Shown here piece after piece: positions 46,395 through 59,647 of a stretch of 64,000 bases of DNA; position 1 is the stretch's first letter; each line of letters opens with the position of its first letter. Location: contig CAJNDS010001391.1 of NCBI GenBank assembly GCA_905221605.1, positions 134,501 to 198,500 on the forward strand, in the 5' to 3' direction. The stretch comes from Symbiodinium natans. Its lineage: Eukaryota; Sar; Dinophyceae; Suessiales; Symbiodiniaceae. Both the position numbers and the translations under genes were made by a program. A model generated the notes under the pieces. The model was not told where the DNA came from and did no database searches. It saw nothing but the letters and a program-made list of their open reading frames with translations.

Positions 46395-48856
46395 TTTCGC
46401 TTGGGCTTGGTTAGGGAGCAACTTCACATTCCTTCGTATGGCGACCATGCCCAAAGCATGTAAAGTATTCTTACAACACACGGCACAAAAAGTTCTGGAA
46501 GAAGACGCGTCGTGACAAGTAGCCATGGAGGATAAAGTAGAGAAATGCTATGAGAAAGCTTACGTGTGCTTGTGCCCGGAAAACAGTGTTTAGGTAAACC
46601 AAAGACATTGAAGAACAGGACAAACAAAAATGTGAGAAGCAAACGCGCGTCGTAACAGAACGAGAACAACGGAAGTATCAATGGTAGTGGTAGTGGTAGC
46701 GTAAGTGGAGGTGGCAAGAATAATACTAGTAGTATATGTCAGTCGTGAGTAGTCGCAATACCAAGTGGAAGTGGTGACAAAGCCGCTAAGGTTTAACAGC
46801 CAACCAACCCAGAAGCCTCGAAACCCCAAAACCTGAACGAAGCCAACGACCACAAAAAACATCCTAAACGAAGGCATGGGTCTTCTGGTCCTCCGCTTGT
46901 CTGGTGTGGCCCGAGCATCAAGTCAGAAGCATGCTCCCTCAAATGCAGTATCTTGAGCCGCGTGCCACGAAACAGGAAAGGTCACCACACGAATAGCCCG
47001 CCAGAAGGGGTTTCATGAACAAGCCATGCTTGGAATCACCAGGCGAGCAAAAAAAACAAACCAGGAACCCAGGAACCCTTCGCCCCCTTCGCCTTTTTTG
47101 CCACCCTTGGCAGGGCTCTGGCTCTCCGAGCCTCCGAGCCTCGTGAGGTTCCCGCGCGACGCTGTGCAGAAGTGGAGGCTCGGAGGGGGGGCGGGGGTCT
47201 TTCCTGGCCTTTAACTAGATGGGTTTTTTGGGTCATAACTCTGCTTATCATTATCGAAAAAAAAACACGCCCCCTCCTCGTTCGAAGACGGACAGGAATG
47301 CTTAAAAGGCTTCTGCGTCTGCTAAGTCGGACGCGTGACATAATCGGAACTTGGGGGGAGATGAATTCGGCGTATCTCCCTCCCCGATGCATGCATATTG
47401 CGAAGAAAGAGAGCAACTCTCAACTAAAGTCTGTCTTCAACAACTCTGATTGCTTTCTCTTCTCGGAGAGTTCTCTCCATCTTGGAGGAGGCCAACACCC
47501 CCGCTCCTTCTGAGTGAGGTGCCCTCCCTTCCAAACCCTTTCAGAGCGCTTCTCTGCTCTTAGCTAGTCTTAGCTGCTCCCTTATGCTGCCTTTGGGACA
47601 TTCCATAGTCGCACATGCGCGATGATGTGCCTTGCGGGCTTCAGTGTATGTCATGTGTAAAAAAAAAATATATATATATATACATATATATATATACATA
47701 TATATATATATACACAACTCTCTCCAGATATAACATATATGTATACTGTATATTAATATATACATCATATGCTCATCTATATAGGCATAATTGAGCACAT
47801 GGAGTGCGCACTCCATGTCGAGGCAAAGAGCTCTGAGGGCAACTAAAATCTCCCATGACACTCGGCTTCACTCACACGCTCAACGGATTTGCCTTTTTGC
47901 AGATGGGATGCACAATGTGTCAAGTGCAGCATCCATCCATTCTTGACAGCGACACTTGCTGGCTCACACACGATCTCACACTTGCCTGGCCCATAAAGGC
48001 ATGCCTACCCGCTTCTGCTTGCTTGTTCCTCTGGGAGGCTGTTTGTGCGCAGCGTATGCAGTTCAAGCCAAGACGTTTCGCCTGCATGGCTCGTAGCCTT
48101 ATCGCAGCCTGGCCCAACATGTCTGATCTGCATGCCCCTGTTCATATTGCAACCTCGCCGCTCATGACAATCATGGCAAACTGTGCTGGCCTCAGGGGTG
48201 TGGGGTGGGTTGGGGGGGGGTCTTCTGCTTCACAGCCCCCCACACACACACATGGCCTATGCACCGCAACACAAGGAGAAGATTCAGTTTGTTCGGCTAT
48301 AAGTCATGTTGCACTCGGTTTAGTATATGCAGCCTCTATATAATCACAAGTTTCCAAAGTTTATTCTGCGAACCGAGTTTGTTGGAGGTACCCGTTATTG
48401 TCACAAGTTGTTTTCCGGACGGCTGTTTTTTTAAAGGGTTTGTGTTTAGGGTTAAGGGCTTACGCCTTGGGCTCCAGGAATCTTAAACAGCCAGAGCCCG
48501 GAGAATCCAGAAAGCTAAGCCCGGCCAGTTCCATGTAAAGCCTTGTCGAATTTCATTTCGAAACGAGGCACCAAACAAATTTCGTGATAGGTAGCCCGCG
48601 CGCCGGCCGGACTGTCTGTAGTCAGTGTGTCTGGTCACCCTCTATAATACACAGTTTTTGCCGGATGATTGTTTTATTTAAGGGTTTGTGCTTTTTTTGG
48701 CAACCGACTAGCCACGGCACAGGTGTTTAGGGTTGAGGGCTTACGCAGTAAGGCTTGAGGCCCTGAGGGCCTTGGGCTCCAGGAATCTTCAAGGCTTAAA
48801 CGCTTCAGGTCTTAAGGTCCTACAGGCTTGACGGCGGTCACCCCTCCTTAATTCAG
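46394..48856. other. Interval with no recognised gene
   Basis: Contains an AT microsatellite at 47667-47715 and a diverged direct duplication at 48397-48486 and 48640-48790. A plus-strand ORF at 47855-48343 is open for 162 codons but has no recognisable domain. Confidence 0.35.
48397..48790. repeat. Diverged direct duplication with telomere-like words
   Basis: Both copies carry in order TTTTTGCCGGA-like or TTTTCCGGACGG, GTTTTTTTAAGGGTTTGTG, GTGTTTAGGGTT, GGGCTTACGC and CTTGGGCTCCAGGAATCTT. They are about 240 bases apart; the right copy has extra inserts. Confidence 0.65.
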
Positions 48857-48960
48857 GACTGTCTTTGCAACATCTTCAGCTTCAACCCAGGCACACTGGT
48901 GGAGTCACTGAGTTGCTTCATGAAGCACCTGGGTGAAGTGGCGACCGGCAACAAGGACTG
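48857..48960 (+). CDS. Plus-strand internal exon of an unidentified gene
   Basis: Flanked by a strong acceptor (CCTCCTTAATTCAG) and a good donor (GACTG|GTGAGA), with one open frame of 34 codons plus two bases. It starts DCLCNIFSFNPGTLVES and continues LSCFMKHLGEVATGNKDW, a sequence of ordinary protein composition. The family was not recognised. It is the best-supported plus-strand exon in the window. Its neighbours on the plus strand were not located. Confidence 0.6.
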
Positions 48961-49207
48961 GTGAGAATTGTACTCGCTTATGCTGTTTCCGTTGGAAATC
49001 TTGCCTTGATCTCTTCGCAACATAACCATAGCATATTCCCTTTCAGACTCAGGTTTCAAGCGCGCAGCGCGGGGTAGCTGATGAGAATGATGAGAATCAC
49101 CACCCGGTCGGCTCAAATCCACGTCCCTTGGAGTAACGGAAGAATATTGGCTTATTGGATGCTTATTGGGCTTATTGTGTTTGGCCGCCGTCTGCTCAGT
49201 CTCAAGG

Positions 49208-49480
49208 CTACAAGGCACCAAGCGGCTGGTTGCACATCGGGCAGCGGCGGCTGCGCGTGACAAGCCAGGTCTTCACCTAAAACTTCTCAAGACGGAATTT
49301 CACGTGCCCGGTTGCAGCATGTTGCAGCATTTGTACACTGCTCGATTTCTGCTCGCCCTCACCCTCTGCGCACACACTGCCCTTCAGAATTGCCCTCGAA
49401 GTGGCACAAGGGGCGTGGAAGGCGTGTCCGCACGGCAGCTGGATCGGTAAGGTCCCATCCAGTTCCTCAAAACCTCGACC
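49208..49480 (-). CDS. C-terminal exons of a RING-H2 zinc-finger protein
   Basis: The exon about 49406-49480 encodes GFEELDGTLPIQLPCGHAFH, then APC; the last exon, 49208-49276, encodes VKTWLVTRSRRCPMCNQPLGAL and ends at TAG. Spliced at a GC donor (TTGT|GCCACT) and the acceptor AAGTTTTAG in phase 0, they give C-G-H-x-F-H-x2-C-x-K-x-W...C-P-M-C, the second half of a RING-H2 finger. The first C-x2-C pair should be in an upstream exon that was not found. RING-H2 proteins usually act as ubiquitin ligases; no substrate can be inferred. The finger lies at the extreme C-terminus. Confidence 0.78.
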
Positions 49481-52400
49481 AACACACATAACAACATTCG
49501 GAATGCTTACGCACGTGCAGCAGTCTGTGTGGACTCTGTGGCTGACTAAGAGAGACGCAAATGGCGCAGACATCCGAGAATTTGTCGGCTGCAACCTATG
49601 CAGGTGAAGCCAGAGAGCGAACCCTATAGAAGCGGAAAGGATTGGTTGGAAAAGACTTGCGGGGAAGCTGCTCGAGGAAGCGATTCCACCACAGAAGAAG
49701 GTACCTGAACTTCTTTTTTACATGAACATTTTTCTTCTCTATCTCGACACCAAGCGCCGCATCGAATAACCGAAGGCAAAGCCAGCTTGCAAGGCATGCG
49801 CGTATTTCCCGCTTGTGTATGAAGTATGATCGGCCACGTCGCTGATGTGCACAAACACGAATCTTTGGTAACCAGGCCTCTACAATCTTGAAGCCCGAAA
49901 CCTGCGAGCCCTGTATCCGACTCCGCGCAAACGCAAACCTTCGCCATTTTGCGGAAACCACGAAGTGGTTTCGTTTTGCTTCAGTTGCATTTGCCTTTTT
50001 CAAGTGACAAGACCCAAGAAGCAACAGCAATGCAGCAGAACAGAGTCCACTGGTCAACAACAGTCCTTTGTCCATGATGTGCTGGAAGGCGAGCGGCTGT
50101 CTTCTGCAGCGACCTTTGCAACGTCTGTTGCTGGTTGGCTGTGAGCTCGCACGTGATCACCAACTCCTCAGTCCAATTCGAAGGCACTCGGCAACTCAGC
50201 CATACTCTGCTCTCAACCGCCTCTTTCACGTCTCTGCTTGAAGATTCTCTTATATGTAATTGTGGCATCATATTGCTTCTGCGAGCTGCAAGCTTGCAGG
50301 ACATGTGCAGCTGCTCCAGCATGGGCTCAATCTGATATTCCCTGCACAAGGGATACGCCAGGCCACGCAGAACCACGGCACGTGAAAAACATGCACAGCA
50401 AACCAGGCACATGGGAGTGTCACTACGCCAGAGCCACCCGTTGATGGCGAGGATGGCACAGCCGATGCGGATTGGGCGATCAGGATGCTCCTGGCTCCAC
50501 CTGGCTTCGATCCCCTGGGAGCACAGAACTGAACATGGGCAAGGCGAGGAGCATGAGAGCACAAAGCACTGAGAGAAAGAAAGAGGAAAAGAAAAACAGA
50601 ATTCAAGAGAAAGAGGCACAGAGAGGGAAAGAAAGAGAGCGTGTGGACAAAAGATGAGTGGATGTTGGAAAGGACGTTGGCATGTGGCTGTGTGCAAATG
50701 ATTTGCATGGTGCGTCTCAGGCTCGGCACTGCAAGACCGCAGACTCCGGGCCCACGTCTTTGATCAGCAGTCCTAGGAGACCAAATACACTAAACATCAC
50801 TTCACTAAACCCAAGCGCACTCGACACTCTGAGAGTAGGTGCCTCGCCTTCCCCGCGTTTGGTGTACGTAATCACGATGCCGAAGCGGTCCTCCAATGCC
50901 TCTTCGGAAAGCTGCGCTTAGGACTCACGTACACTCGGTGTTGATCTGAGGCGGCACTTATATGTAGCAATGGCGCAGAAAAGGCGAGCCGGATGAGGCA
51001 ACGCATGGATGACGAATCTCTGAACTCTTGACGTAGTCCGGCAAAGCGCAGAGTGCGGGAAACAAGAACAACATCGTTCCCTACCTTCCATTGACTGCTC
51101 TCGGGGAGGCCCTGACTTGAGTCTTTCGCAACATGATCGACCCTACTCTGGCTTCTCAGCAACAATCACTGGCTCGTGGTTCCGCAAAAACAAAACATCT
51201 TCAAACAAGCTCTCTCTCTCTCTCTACCTTCACTCCACGCCAAGGGTGTAGCGGGGGTGTCAGGGCAAGCCCATCTGCCTTGCACCTGCTGCCTATGATG
51301 GTTGTCGAACCTTCTGAAACGCAAGCTGTGCATGGTTTGTGGACGCAAGCACTGTTGTCACTGTGGAAATGCCTGGTGACGATCAAACAAGAAGAAGCAT
51401 GGCAAATCTTGCCGACCCGACATCGACAATCTCACAATGATGCGGTAACCTTGTTCCAATGTAGCTTTGATGCATGGTGCAGGTACATGGACTGGGCTTG
51501 ACGCCCTGCTTGCGTACACTATACACACATGCTCGCAGACTTGTCACACACAATATGCGATTGCACATCGCCCAAACACGCACTCCCAATCACAGCCTGC
51601 TTTTGAAGTGTCACCCGGTACCTGAGTGCACGCTTGTTCAAGTTCAAGAGCACTGCTCACACAATTACTTTTCAACAAGCTGCGTGTTGGCACTCTTGGA
51701 CCGTCGGACACGCCGCCCGCAGCCAAGGGAAAAGACCTTCCTGTGAAAACACGGGAAGTAAAGCAATGCACGAGAAGTCCATTGAAACGAAGAAAGCCGT
51801 GCTTCTTACAGGGATGTTACAACTGGCCTGGATAGACACCACATCAGGCATCAGGACCCAACGGCGAAAGCCGTCCCCTAGAGCCAGCGAAATATGGACC
51901 GGTGAACAATGAAAATGTATGAAAATTATCATCTTTCGAATCCGCAGAACTCCAGAGTGTGGACATGCAGCGATGTAGTCGTGGATCTGTTCACAGGGCT
52001 GGCGACGGCCGCACCCATTCGCTTGGCTCCTGCATGGATCCTTCCGAGTTGGCTCTGATCGTGACGCACGATCGTTTCTGTCGCAGCGACAGGGGCTCTT
52101 CCCCGGAAGGTCTGCTAACACGTTACTGAGCCATGCGAGCGCAGTGTCGCCTCGGGGTCGCGTACCAAAAACGGCTGTCTAAGAAACTCAATTTCCACAT
52201 GGACTGGCATGCGATCGTGCATAAGCAATGACCCACGACAAGCATGCCACTGCGAAGAGTTCCGAAAGTCAAAACAAGTCGCATCAAGTACTGGCGGGCT
52301 CCAACAGGACAAGCGTCGCATGTTCCATCTACAAATCGTCATTCGTAACACATCGATCAGGCGACGCCTGAAGTGCGTGCGTGTTTGCGACTCATGTCAT

Positions 52401-54423
52401 AATTCTGTTGCTGGTGTTTGTATACAGGTTACTGTGCTCGTCACTGCTTTAGCGAGCGATGCCCTTGCAACGCCCCCGCTGGAACGGCCAACGCACCTCT
52501 GCCGTCATGTAGATTGCCCCACAATGCCGTCTGAGCGTGTGGTAGCGGCTCTTGGCCAATCCTGCTGCCGTTGTCATGCTTGTGGTCGTCTTGATCCACC
52601 TGCCCCGCCTCGGCCGTTGACCGCGGGCCTGTGGGCGCCGGACCATCACCGGTTGCTGTCGAGAACATAGCAACCATGCCCGATGCAGGTGCTCCCAACT
52701 GCTCCAAGGCCTGCGCACCTGCAGTCGTGGTTGCCAGGCTCCTGTTGACGTTGTAGGCCACACGGGGCATTGTCGAGCGCACTTTTTTGGCCGCAACTGC
52801 TGCAATTAACCCCTCAATCGAATTCAGATGCTCGCTCTGGACTGTTGCAGTGCTATTTGTCTGATATGTGTGCGAACCCTGCTGATGTTGCGAGTTTGCC
52901 AGCGCAAATCCGTGATTCTTTCAATCGCCTTGTGTCATCTGCAAGTGCTGACCACTCGGGAAACGGCCGCGGTTCTGCTAGTTCTCGTCGTCGCCACCGC
53001 GGCGAGCGCAGCGTGTCAACCAATTGCTTTTCAGGCTGGGTTGACCTGTGGGACGTATGCTTTGTGTCCAAGAGACACGGGCTCCAGCAGGGCCATGCGA
53101 TAAGCTCAAAGCCTTAATGGCGAAATCAAAGTGCCGGTGGTGTAGCGACCTGTTTCCTGGCGAAACTGGAGAGTCCCGATAGGAAGGTCGCACACGTAAT
53201 CCTGAAGCATCGGCGACCCTTGTAGAGGCCGATCGGCCCAGGATGCCTCGGCAACGTCTGCGCGTGCAATCCTTAGTGGAAGGTTGAGACGACGGAGGTG
53301 GAACATTTCTTTCTCCGCCAATACGGATACAAATCTTGAAATTCCAGGAGTTCGGAGCTTCGTCCTGTAGCTAAAACATTTCAGAACTTGTGCTCCCAAG
53401 ACGTCTCGCATACAAATAGCGTCAGGAGACTTCTACTCCCCAGCCAGGCGCAAGCATCGTCCAGAATTCCATTCTAGCATCAAAACAACGACACATCTTA
53501 TCCGATGCCCTTGCAAGCATGTGCAAGCAAACCCACCACCCCGATTTCGCCGAGGCATTGGAAGAGAAAGAAGGAAAGGAAAACGCCAAGTGGGATTCCG
53601 ATGCAGCCATGAGGAGAAATAGCCTTATTGCGTACAATCGCCAACTACCACAACTCCTCCTACAGCCTACAACTCATTGGGCCCTTTGATGCGCTTTCAA
53701 CAGCGCCCTGCAACGCTGGAGCCTCCAAGGGACCCAGGCTCCGGCAACTTTCGGATACTTTGGTATCCCCGTCCGAATCGATAGTACCTAGAATTATGAT
53801 CCTTCTCCATCTTTCTTCTCTTCATCCTATGCCTATGCCTTTCCCAATGCAAAATATCATTCCATTCGTTGTTTTCTTGACCGAGATGGCAGAGATACCT
53901 CAGACTAGTCGTGGCAACAAATTCTATTATCCGTAGAAATCGTATGGTATCACGTATCAAACCCTCGAACAACATATTTCGTTTAAAATTCTGAGGCATG
54001 CCCTCATGAGTTTTTTACAAAGTCATCCATATACATAAATCATATTGAATGAAGTGGTATTCCTAGCGCTTGAAATGAAATAATATATGCCAGTTTGCAC
54101 AGACATTCTCAAAGCAATCTATCCCAAATAAGCAAAGATCCATCACCCCCCGACATGCTGGGACATGCGTAGAATCGGCGGCGCGTAGCCCAACCACAGC
54201 ACTTTGAATGACATAGCAGCTGCACTAGTAGCACAATGGAGGCGCCACTCCTACACCTGAGGGCAGCGTGGAAACAGGCAAGCCTTCTTACAAAAATGGG
54301 CTGCCAAATGGTCGAGAGACAAAAACAAACCAAAATGATGTGTCAAGTCCATGGCTTAACATCAAATCTCTACATACACATATATATATATATGTGTGTT
54401 TCTGTATGCATTGCTTGCTGCTC

Positions 54424-54497
<74 letters not shown>

Positions 54498-55751
54498 GTC
54501 GCAGAGATTGTGGCCCGTGTTGTGCAGTTGTGAAGCGCGCATCATGTCCGGCGGATAGGACTTGCAAGCTTAAGTTAAATTAAGTTAAACATGCCACCCA
54601 TTTCAGGGCCTTGCATGGACTCTTGTGCGCGAGCCCCAATTTTCGTCAGGCACGATCTCACATGCGACGCTCCCTAAAGTTCCTGGGGTGCAACTACAAT
54701 CCGGAGCTGTTCTGAGCTCTCATGTTCTTCGACCTTGCAAGCGCAGCCAGCCTGCCATGTGGAGTTTACGACAATTCACTGACACCATGGGTGAAGACAG
54801 TTGCTGAGATTCACACGAAAACAGAACCCGGCTCCTCAAGAACGGCTATGAAGTACGTATCGGAAAGCCTCTGCATGTCCAGTCTTTCCCACCATGTCCA
54901 CCCTTTCCTACCCAGCTTCCTGACATGAAACTAACAAGACCTGGGAAAATTCAAAGAGTCTCAAAGAGCCTGAAACTCAGTGGCCGAAACCCTTACAGTT
55001 TTGTTAGGGGATCTCCAGAGCCTCTTCGAGTCTTACGGCAACTGCTGCGTCGAGAGCCGGGCCCTGTCAACATCATCCTGGGAAGGGTCTACTTAGTCTG
55101 GTTGAGCCTTCTTCCTCCTTAAGGGTTTGCTGGCTTTAAAGTAGCACACAGGAAGATGTCTCTAATTTGGCTACATCTGATGGTGAGGGCTTAGGGCTTG
55201 GGCTTTGGAGCACGGAGTGGGAGGTGCTTTACCGACCGTGCGACTTTGTGCTACTGCGCTACGAGCTCCAAATATTGACTCGAACAGAAAACCCTCCCAC
55301 AGCACCTTCAAGTAAGGAGGCCTTTGGGGTTACGTCAGAGTTAGGGCACCTTGGGGCGTGTGAACCCTTGACGGGTGGACCTCTCGGGGTGATATACACA
55401 TGCCCCTCTCGATCTAGGTAAGGCAATCGGAGCTTCGCAGCTTCGTCGTGCAATCTGCAACATAGGAAACTTCGGCCTCTCGCAGCCGCAACCGCTTGGC
55501 CGAGATGCGAACGATGCTGGCCCAACAGCGTCGCGTACCATCTGCACAATTCCTGCTGTGGCTTTCTTGAGCGGTGGGAGCTGTCTTGGGGAGCTGTTCC
55601 CTGCGGTTTACGGATGTAAGAAAGCCAGAGACTACAGAGAAAAGAAACATGTCAGTTGTCGGAGCTGCTCCTTCCACAGTGGGGCCCATGAAGCCCTGGT
55701 TTAACAGCTTCATCGGCAATCGGCCCGTCCAGACCAGGGCCATCTCCTCAC
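49481..55751. other. Long interval without a recognised gene
   Basis: Lower repeat content and more balanced composition than the left half. Minus-strand frames at 50060-50340 (continuing an extended ORF) and 53110-53410 look protein-like but match no family known to me. Contains the CTG run at 54421-54497 and a TATA-type run at 54378-54395. An exon-like acceptor (TTTTCTCTGTAG) at about 55634 probably continues the 55752-55891 gene. Confidence 0.35.
54421..54497. repeat. (CTG)n / (CAG)n microsatellite, about 23 units
   Basis: Nearly pure CTG/TGC over about 75 bases. Poly-Gln, poly-Ser, poly-Leu and poly-Cys ORFs result. No exon context was found. Confidence 0.95.
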
Positions 55752-55891
55752 CAAAGAAAGGTTGGGAGCCGACAGAAAAGCAAGCAACAACTCACAGGCG
55801 GAAGCTGAAAACATGCTCCAAAACACGAGCCAAGCCCAATCGACACAGCGCTCCTTGAGGCTCTCGTTCCGGCCAAGAAGCTCCTTGGCTT
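55752..55891 (-). CDS. Internal exon of an unidentified membrane-type protein
   Basis: The acceptor GATGCCTCAG and donor TTTG|GTGAGG bracket 140 bases with one sensible frame: AKELLGRNESLKERC, then VDWAWLVFWSMFSASACELL and LAFLSAPNLSL. The second half is strongly hydrophobic and could be a membrane helix. A downstream acceptor near 55634 is in position for the next exon. Not recognised; no function assigned. Confidence 0.5.
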
Positions 55892-58734
55892 CTGAGGCAT
55901 CCCCAGATACCCAACAGAAGGCCACGGCAAGTCATTGGGCTTTTGACGACTTACTGCACGGGGTTGTGTGATGTTGAAAGCCTAGTGAGGACTACTGGGA
56001 GATCGATTCCTGCGAGTGCAGCCTACTCATCTGCAGCAAACCTTTGGCATCATTCAGGCTGCCAGGCCATCCATCACGGCATCTTCCTCCAAGTATGGCA
56101 GCTTCGGAACCTTAGATGTACGAGAACATATTACTGTGGCGTGTGGTTCTTGCAAGCGACTTCCTGGGGTCCTGGAGTTTCAGAGCTGGTGAAAGCTCAA
56201 GGGCATATTGTAGCACGCCTCTGCTTCGAAGATAAGAGAGTCGTGCTTTCGTACAAATATACATTGCATGTACTCAGGACCCGCAATGTCTGGCCGTTCA
56301 TGCCCAACGTCTCAGCTCTGGAGCTGCTAGCAAGGTGTCATTCTGCACCGTGTAGATCCAGTGATGGTGGATGCAGCCGCGATACTTGCCTTAACGAGAT
56401 GGCTGACTCGTTCTCTTGCTTGCTCTCACTTCTCTCTCTCTCTCTCTCTCTCCCTTCCCTCTCCCATCAGCACGTATGCGCCCCCCCACTCCTCAAAGGA
56501 GGGGCCGCCCTTTCTGCATGTGTTTTCCTGAGTCTGTGCTGTGCAGCTCGTGTGTGCTCTGAAGAACCCAATCGGCCTTCGGGTCCGCATTAGCTATCTT
56601 GACTACACGAGTACACCCTTCCAACCAAACATGTGCATCGGAATCCCGGCCCAAAAGTGCTCTCCACCGTAGATTCAATAGATTCGATGTTTACCACAAC
56701 CACCCACAACCACCCTTTGGGGAGTGCCCCCCGAACAGTTCTGTACCCGGCTACGGGCACCCCGAGAACTTGAAGAGTGCCACCTCAGCCAGTTTGAGCG
56801 TCGGCGACTCCTGCCCACTTCTGAGGGCGGAGCGAGAACCTAGAGAGCAACCGACAGGTGGCCGTAACAAGGGCGCAAATTGTTTTTCCGATCCAGGGGG
56901 GGACGAACTCCGAAATTTACGAATTACAATTGGGAGAATTATGCAAATGATGTATAAACTGAGTTGTGTCGCCAGGGCACGCCTCAGGCCCAAGGAGTCC
57001 GGGTCTGGTGTGTCATCCTACGGCAATCACAATTGACAAGCGCAGACGAAGCAGTCATCCTGCCCGTGTAGTACTGAGGTAAGACGAATCGGGACAGTGC
57101 TGGACCCCACATGTGTGGAGAGAGAGAGAGAGCGAGAGAGGGATGTGTGGGGGTCTTTATGCAGGATTCTCAAGCTCTCAGTGATGCTGGACTATAGGCG
57201 TGTGACACAAGTACAGGGCGAGGGGGGGAGGGGAGGGGGGGGGCAAATAAGAACTTGACTTGGCTGGTATGTGTGGGTGGCTCTGTCGCGCCTGGTAGGT
57301 GAGCTCGTAGAACTTCGAAGGCACCGCCACAAATCCAGCCTTTGCGATCATCGGCAACAGCCGAACGACCTTCATCGAACAAAAGTCGCTGGATCTTTGT
57401 GTTGGTGTACTGAACAGGTTTTGGGTCTTGGGATTGCAAGCCAGAGTGGGCGAGATTTTGCCGAGTATGCAACCAAGACCTTTGCCACATGCCTCCTTGC
57501 AAGGGGGGGGATTCTGAGCCTTCCGGAGGGCAGTGTGACTTAAGTGCCATCTTGTCCTTGGCCAAGCCCCTTTCACTGCATCAACATTCCTTAACGTACG
57601 TGCTACCCTATCGCGTCCGAGGCACCGTTGACGGTTCACGCAGATCCTCCAGAACGTGGGACGTGACCACAAAGTCAAACCTGGACTGTTTTCGGGCTCT
57701 GAGAAATGACGCTGGAACAGCTCGAACCTCTGTTTGTGATGAAACTGCGCACATGCTGAGACAAAAGACAAGCACAAGGATACTGCCAGAAGGCTTGCCA
57801 AAGGCGGCCACGTAGGCCTGCGTCTGTGGAACTCCCGTACAGGGCTGGTCTTTCCTCTTCTTCTGCTGTGCCTTATTGATCCTGAGGCCCTCTGGATTTG
57901 TACGTTTGCATTTACAGCACATACGCTGCTTCTGCCCTGACTCTGGCTAGTTTCAGCGAAAGGATCCTTTCCACTCGCAAGGATTTTCGCTTCGCCACTT
58001 GTGTTGTGGGTTAGTTGTCTCTCTCGTCTTTCTCGATGCGCTCAAGGCAGCGGCAAAAGGCACGGAAGCCCGGAAGCCCGGAAGCCCGGAAGCCCGGAAG
58101 CCCGGAAGCCCGGAAGTCCCTGGTGCCGCGACATTTACTACCCTTGGGCATTGTCTTGCGCAATCCATTGGGTCGGCCACGGTTTCTTTGCCAGTGGGTG
58201 TGGACCCATTCTGGTTTTCGTTCGTGCCTCTCAAACACTTGGACAGCGAGTGCAGCGAATACAACAACGACAATATCAAAACACATGCCGGCAACTTCTT
58301 TCCGCACCTGCAAGTTTTTCCATCCGCCGCCATGCTCGTCCGTGACATCCCCCACGAACTGCATCAGCTGGACAGGCTCAGGGCCCCTGCAGCAGCGCTC
58401 CTGTGACAAGGGGGGAGGGGTGCTAGTTTCTCAGGCGAAGATGGGGGGGCGTTGCAGAGCTCCTCGGGCGAAAGGGGGGGTTGCTATTTGGACGGGCGGA
58501 AATGGGGTTGCTGATCGGAGACGTTCCTCCGGCGAAACGGGGGGTTGCTAGTTGCACACGCAAATCGGGCGAAAATGGGGGAGGTTGGCTCTGGCTCCCT
58601 GTCGGAAAGTTCTACCTCAGGCAGAGAAGGGGGGTTTGATGGTGGAATGCTTTTGATGTTATTTTTGGACTGGTCGGAGAATGCTCTTGGGGGGGTAAGC
58701 ACTGTTTAAGGCTGTGCTGGCATGCTTGCAGTCT
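55892..58734. other. Interval without a recognised gene
   Basis: Holds CT/GA tracts (56431-56462, 57120-57142), G-rich runs (57220-57245, 58400-58580) and the 58064-58118 minisatellite. A minus-strand frame at 58240-58390 (VQLMQFVGDVTDEHGGG, then a possible GTGCGG donor) may be an exon of an unknown gene. Confidence 0.35.
58064..58118. repeat. 9-bp minisatellite (CCCGGAAGC)n
   Basis: About six perfect units. The period is a multiple of three, so ORFs on both strands carry short peptide repeats. Confidence 0.9.
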
Positions 58735-59450
58735 GATCCGACAGAAGGTCCCGCGTGTAGAGCCCGTCGAAGCAAGCATCCTTAATGTGCAGCAGAAATT
58801 TGCCGAAAGTCGAAGCCTCAAAGAGGACAGTGAAGAAATCACAGTTTAAGTTCCATCACCGTCACAGTAATTCTGCCGGCTCTCGTGTTTGGAGCTGCAG
58901 CAGTCTCGACCCCATTGAAGCTGGTCCGGGAGGAAGCAGGAGGGGTAATGGTCGGCGAAGAGATCGAAGATGGCATCTGCCACCTGGCGATGATACCGAA
59001 ACTGCTCGTAAAAAACTAAGCTGTAATCAAGCCTGTCACTCACAGCTCATGCACAAAAGGATCAGAAGGATCAAGAAGGTCCGAAGCCACTAGAAAACTT
59101 CTGTTTCAGGGTTTAATTCTCGTCCGACCCCAGAGTGGATGGACCAGGGGTTTGCCACAGCGCCAATGTCCTTTGCCGACAAGGGAAGACACTTCAGAGG
59201 ACGAAGGAGTTTCAGGGTCCTGGGGGCCCACCCACACAGACACAGCAAAGCGAACCACCAGAAATAACCCTGAAAACATCTGGCATTCCAAAATGTGATA
59301 GGGTACGAGTATGTTCGACGTTGGCATGAAAGCCGGGTGCTTCTGGGTACTGCCAGGCATCCAACACGCTGAACTTGGGCTGCACGCGCCGCTGCCGACG
59401 GATAAGTCCGACTACAGCGCCCTTGTCTCCATCGGTGAGGGCCAAACGGC
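58735..59450 (-). CDS. Exons of an unidentified protein
   Basis: Three minus-strand stretches have protein-like composition and plausible splice sites. About 59330-59450: LTDGDKGAVVGLIRRQRRV, then QPKFSVLDAWQYPEAPG. About 58915-59004: QFRYHRQVADAIFDLF, ADHYPSCFLPDQ, after the acceptor TTTTTTACGAG. About 58735-58816: ASTFGKFLLHIKDACFDGLY, TRDLLSDQ, after CCTCTTTGAG. They lie in the right order and close together, so one gene is likely. Exact joins were not resolved, and no family was recognised. Confidence 0.5.
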
Positions 59451-59647
59451 GGATGCCTTTCGAACTGCAACCAAGAACTCTCTCTAGGAGGGTAGGAGGA
59501 GTTGTACAGGGATTTTGTTTATAAGGATTCTGCTTCTGTGCGGCACTGTGCGCATGAACCCTGCTCTGGGGTGCGCATGAACTCTTGCAAGTGAGCCGTG
59601 TTTTTTTCTCTAGCAGACTCTAGCATGAATCGATGGACATTATAACC

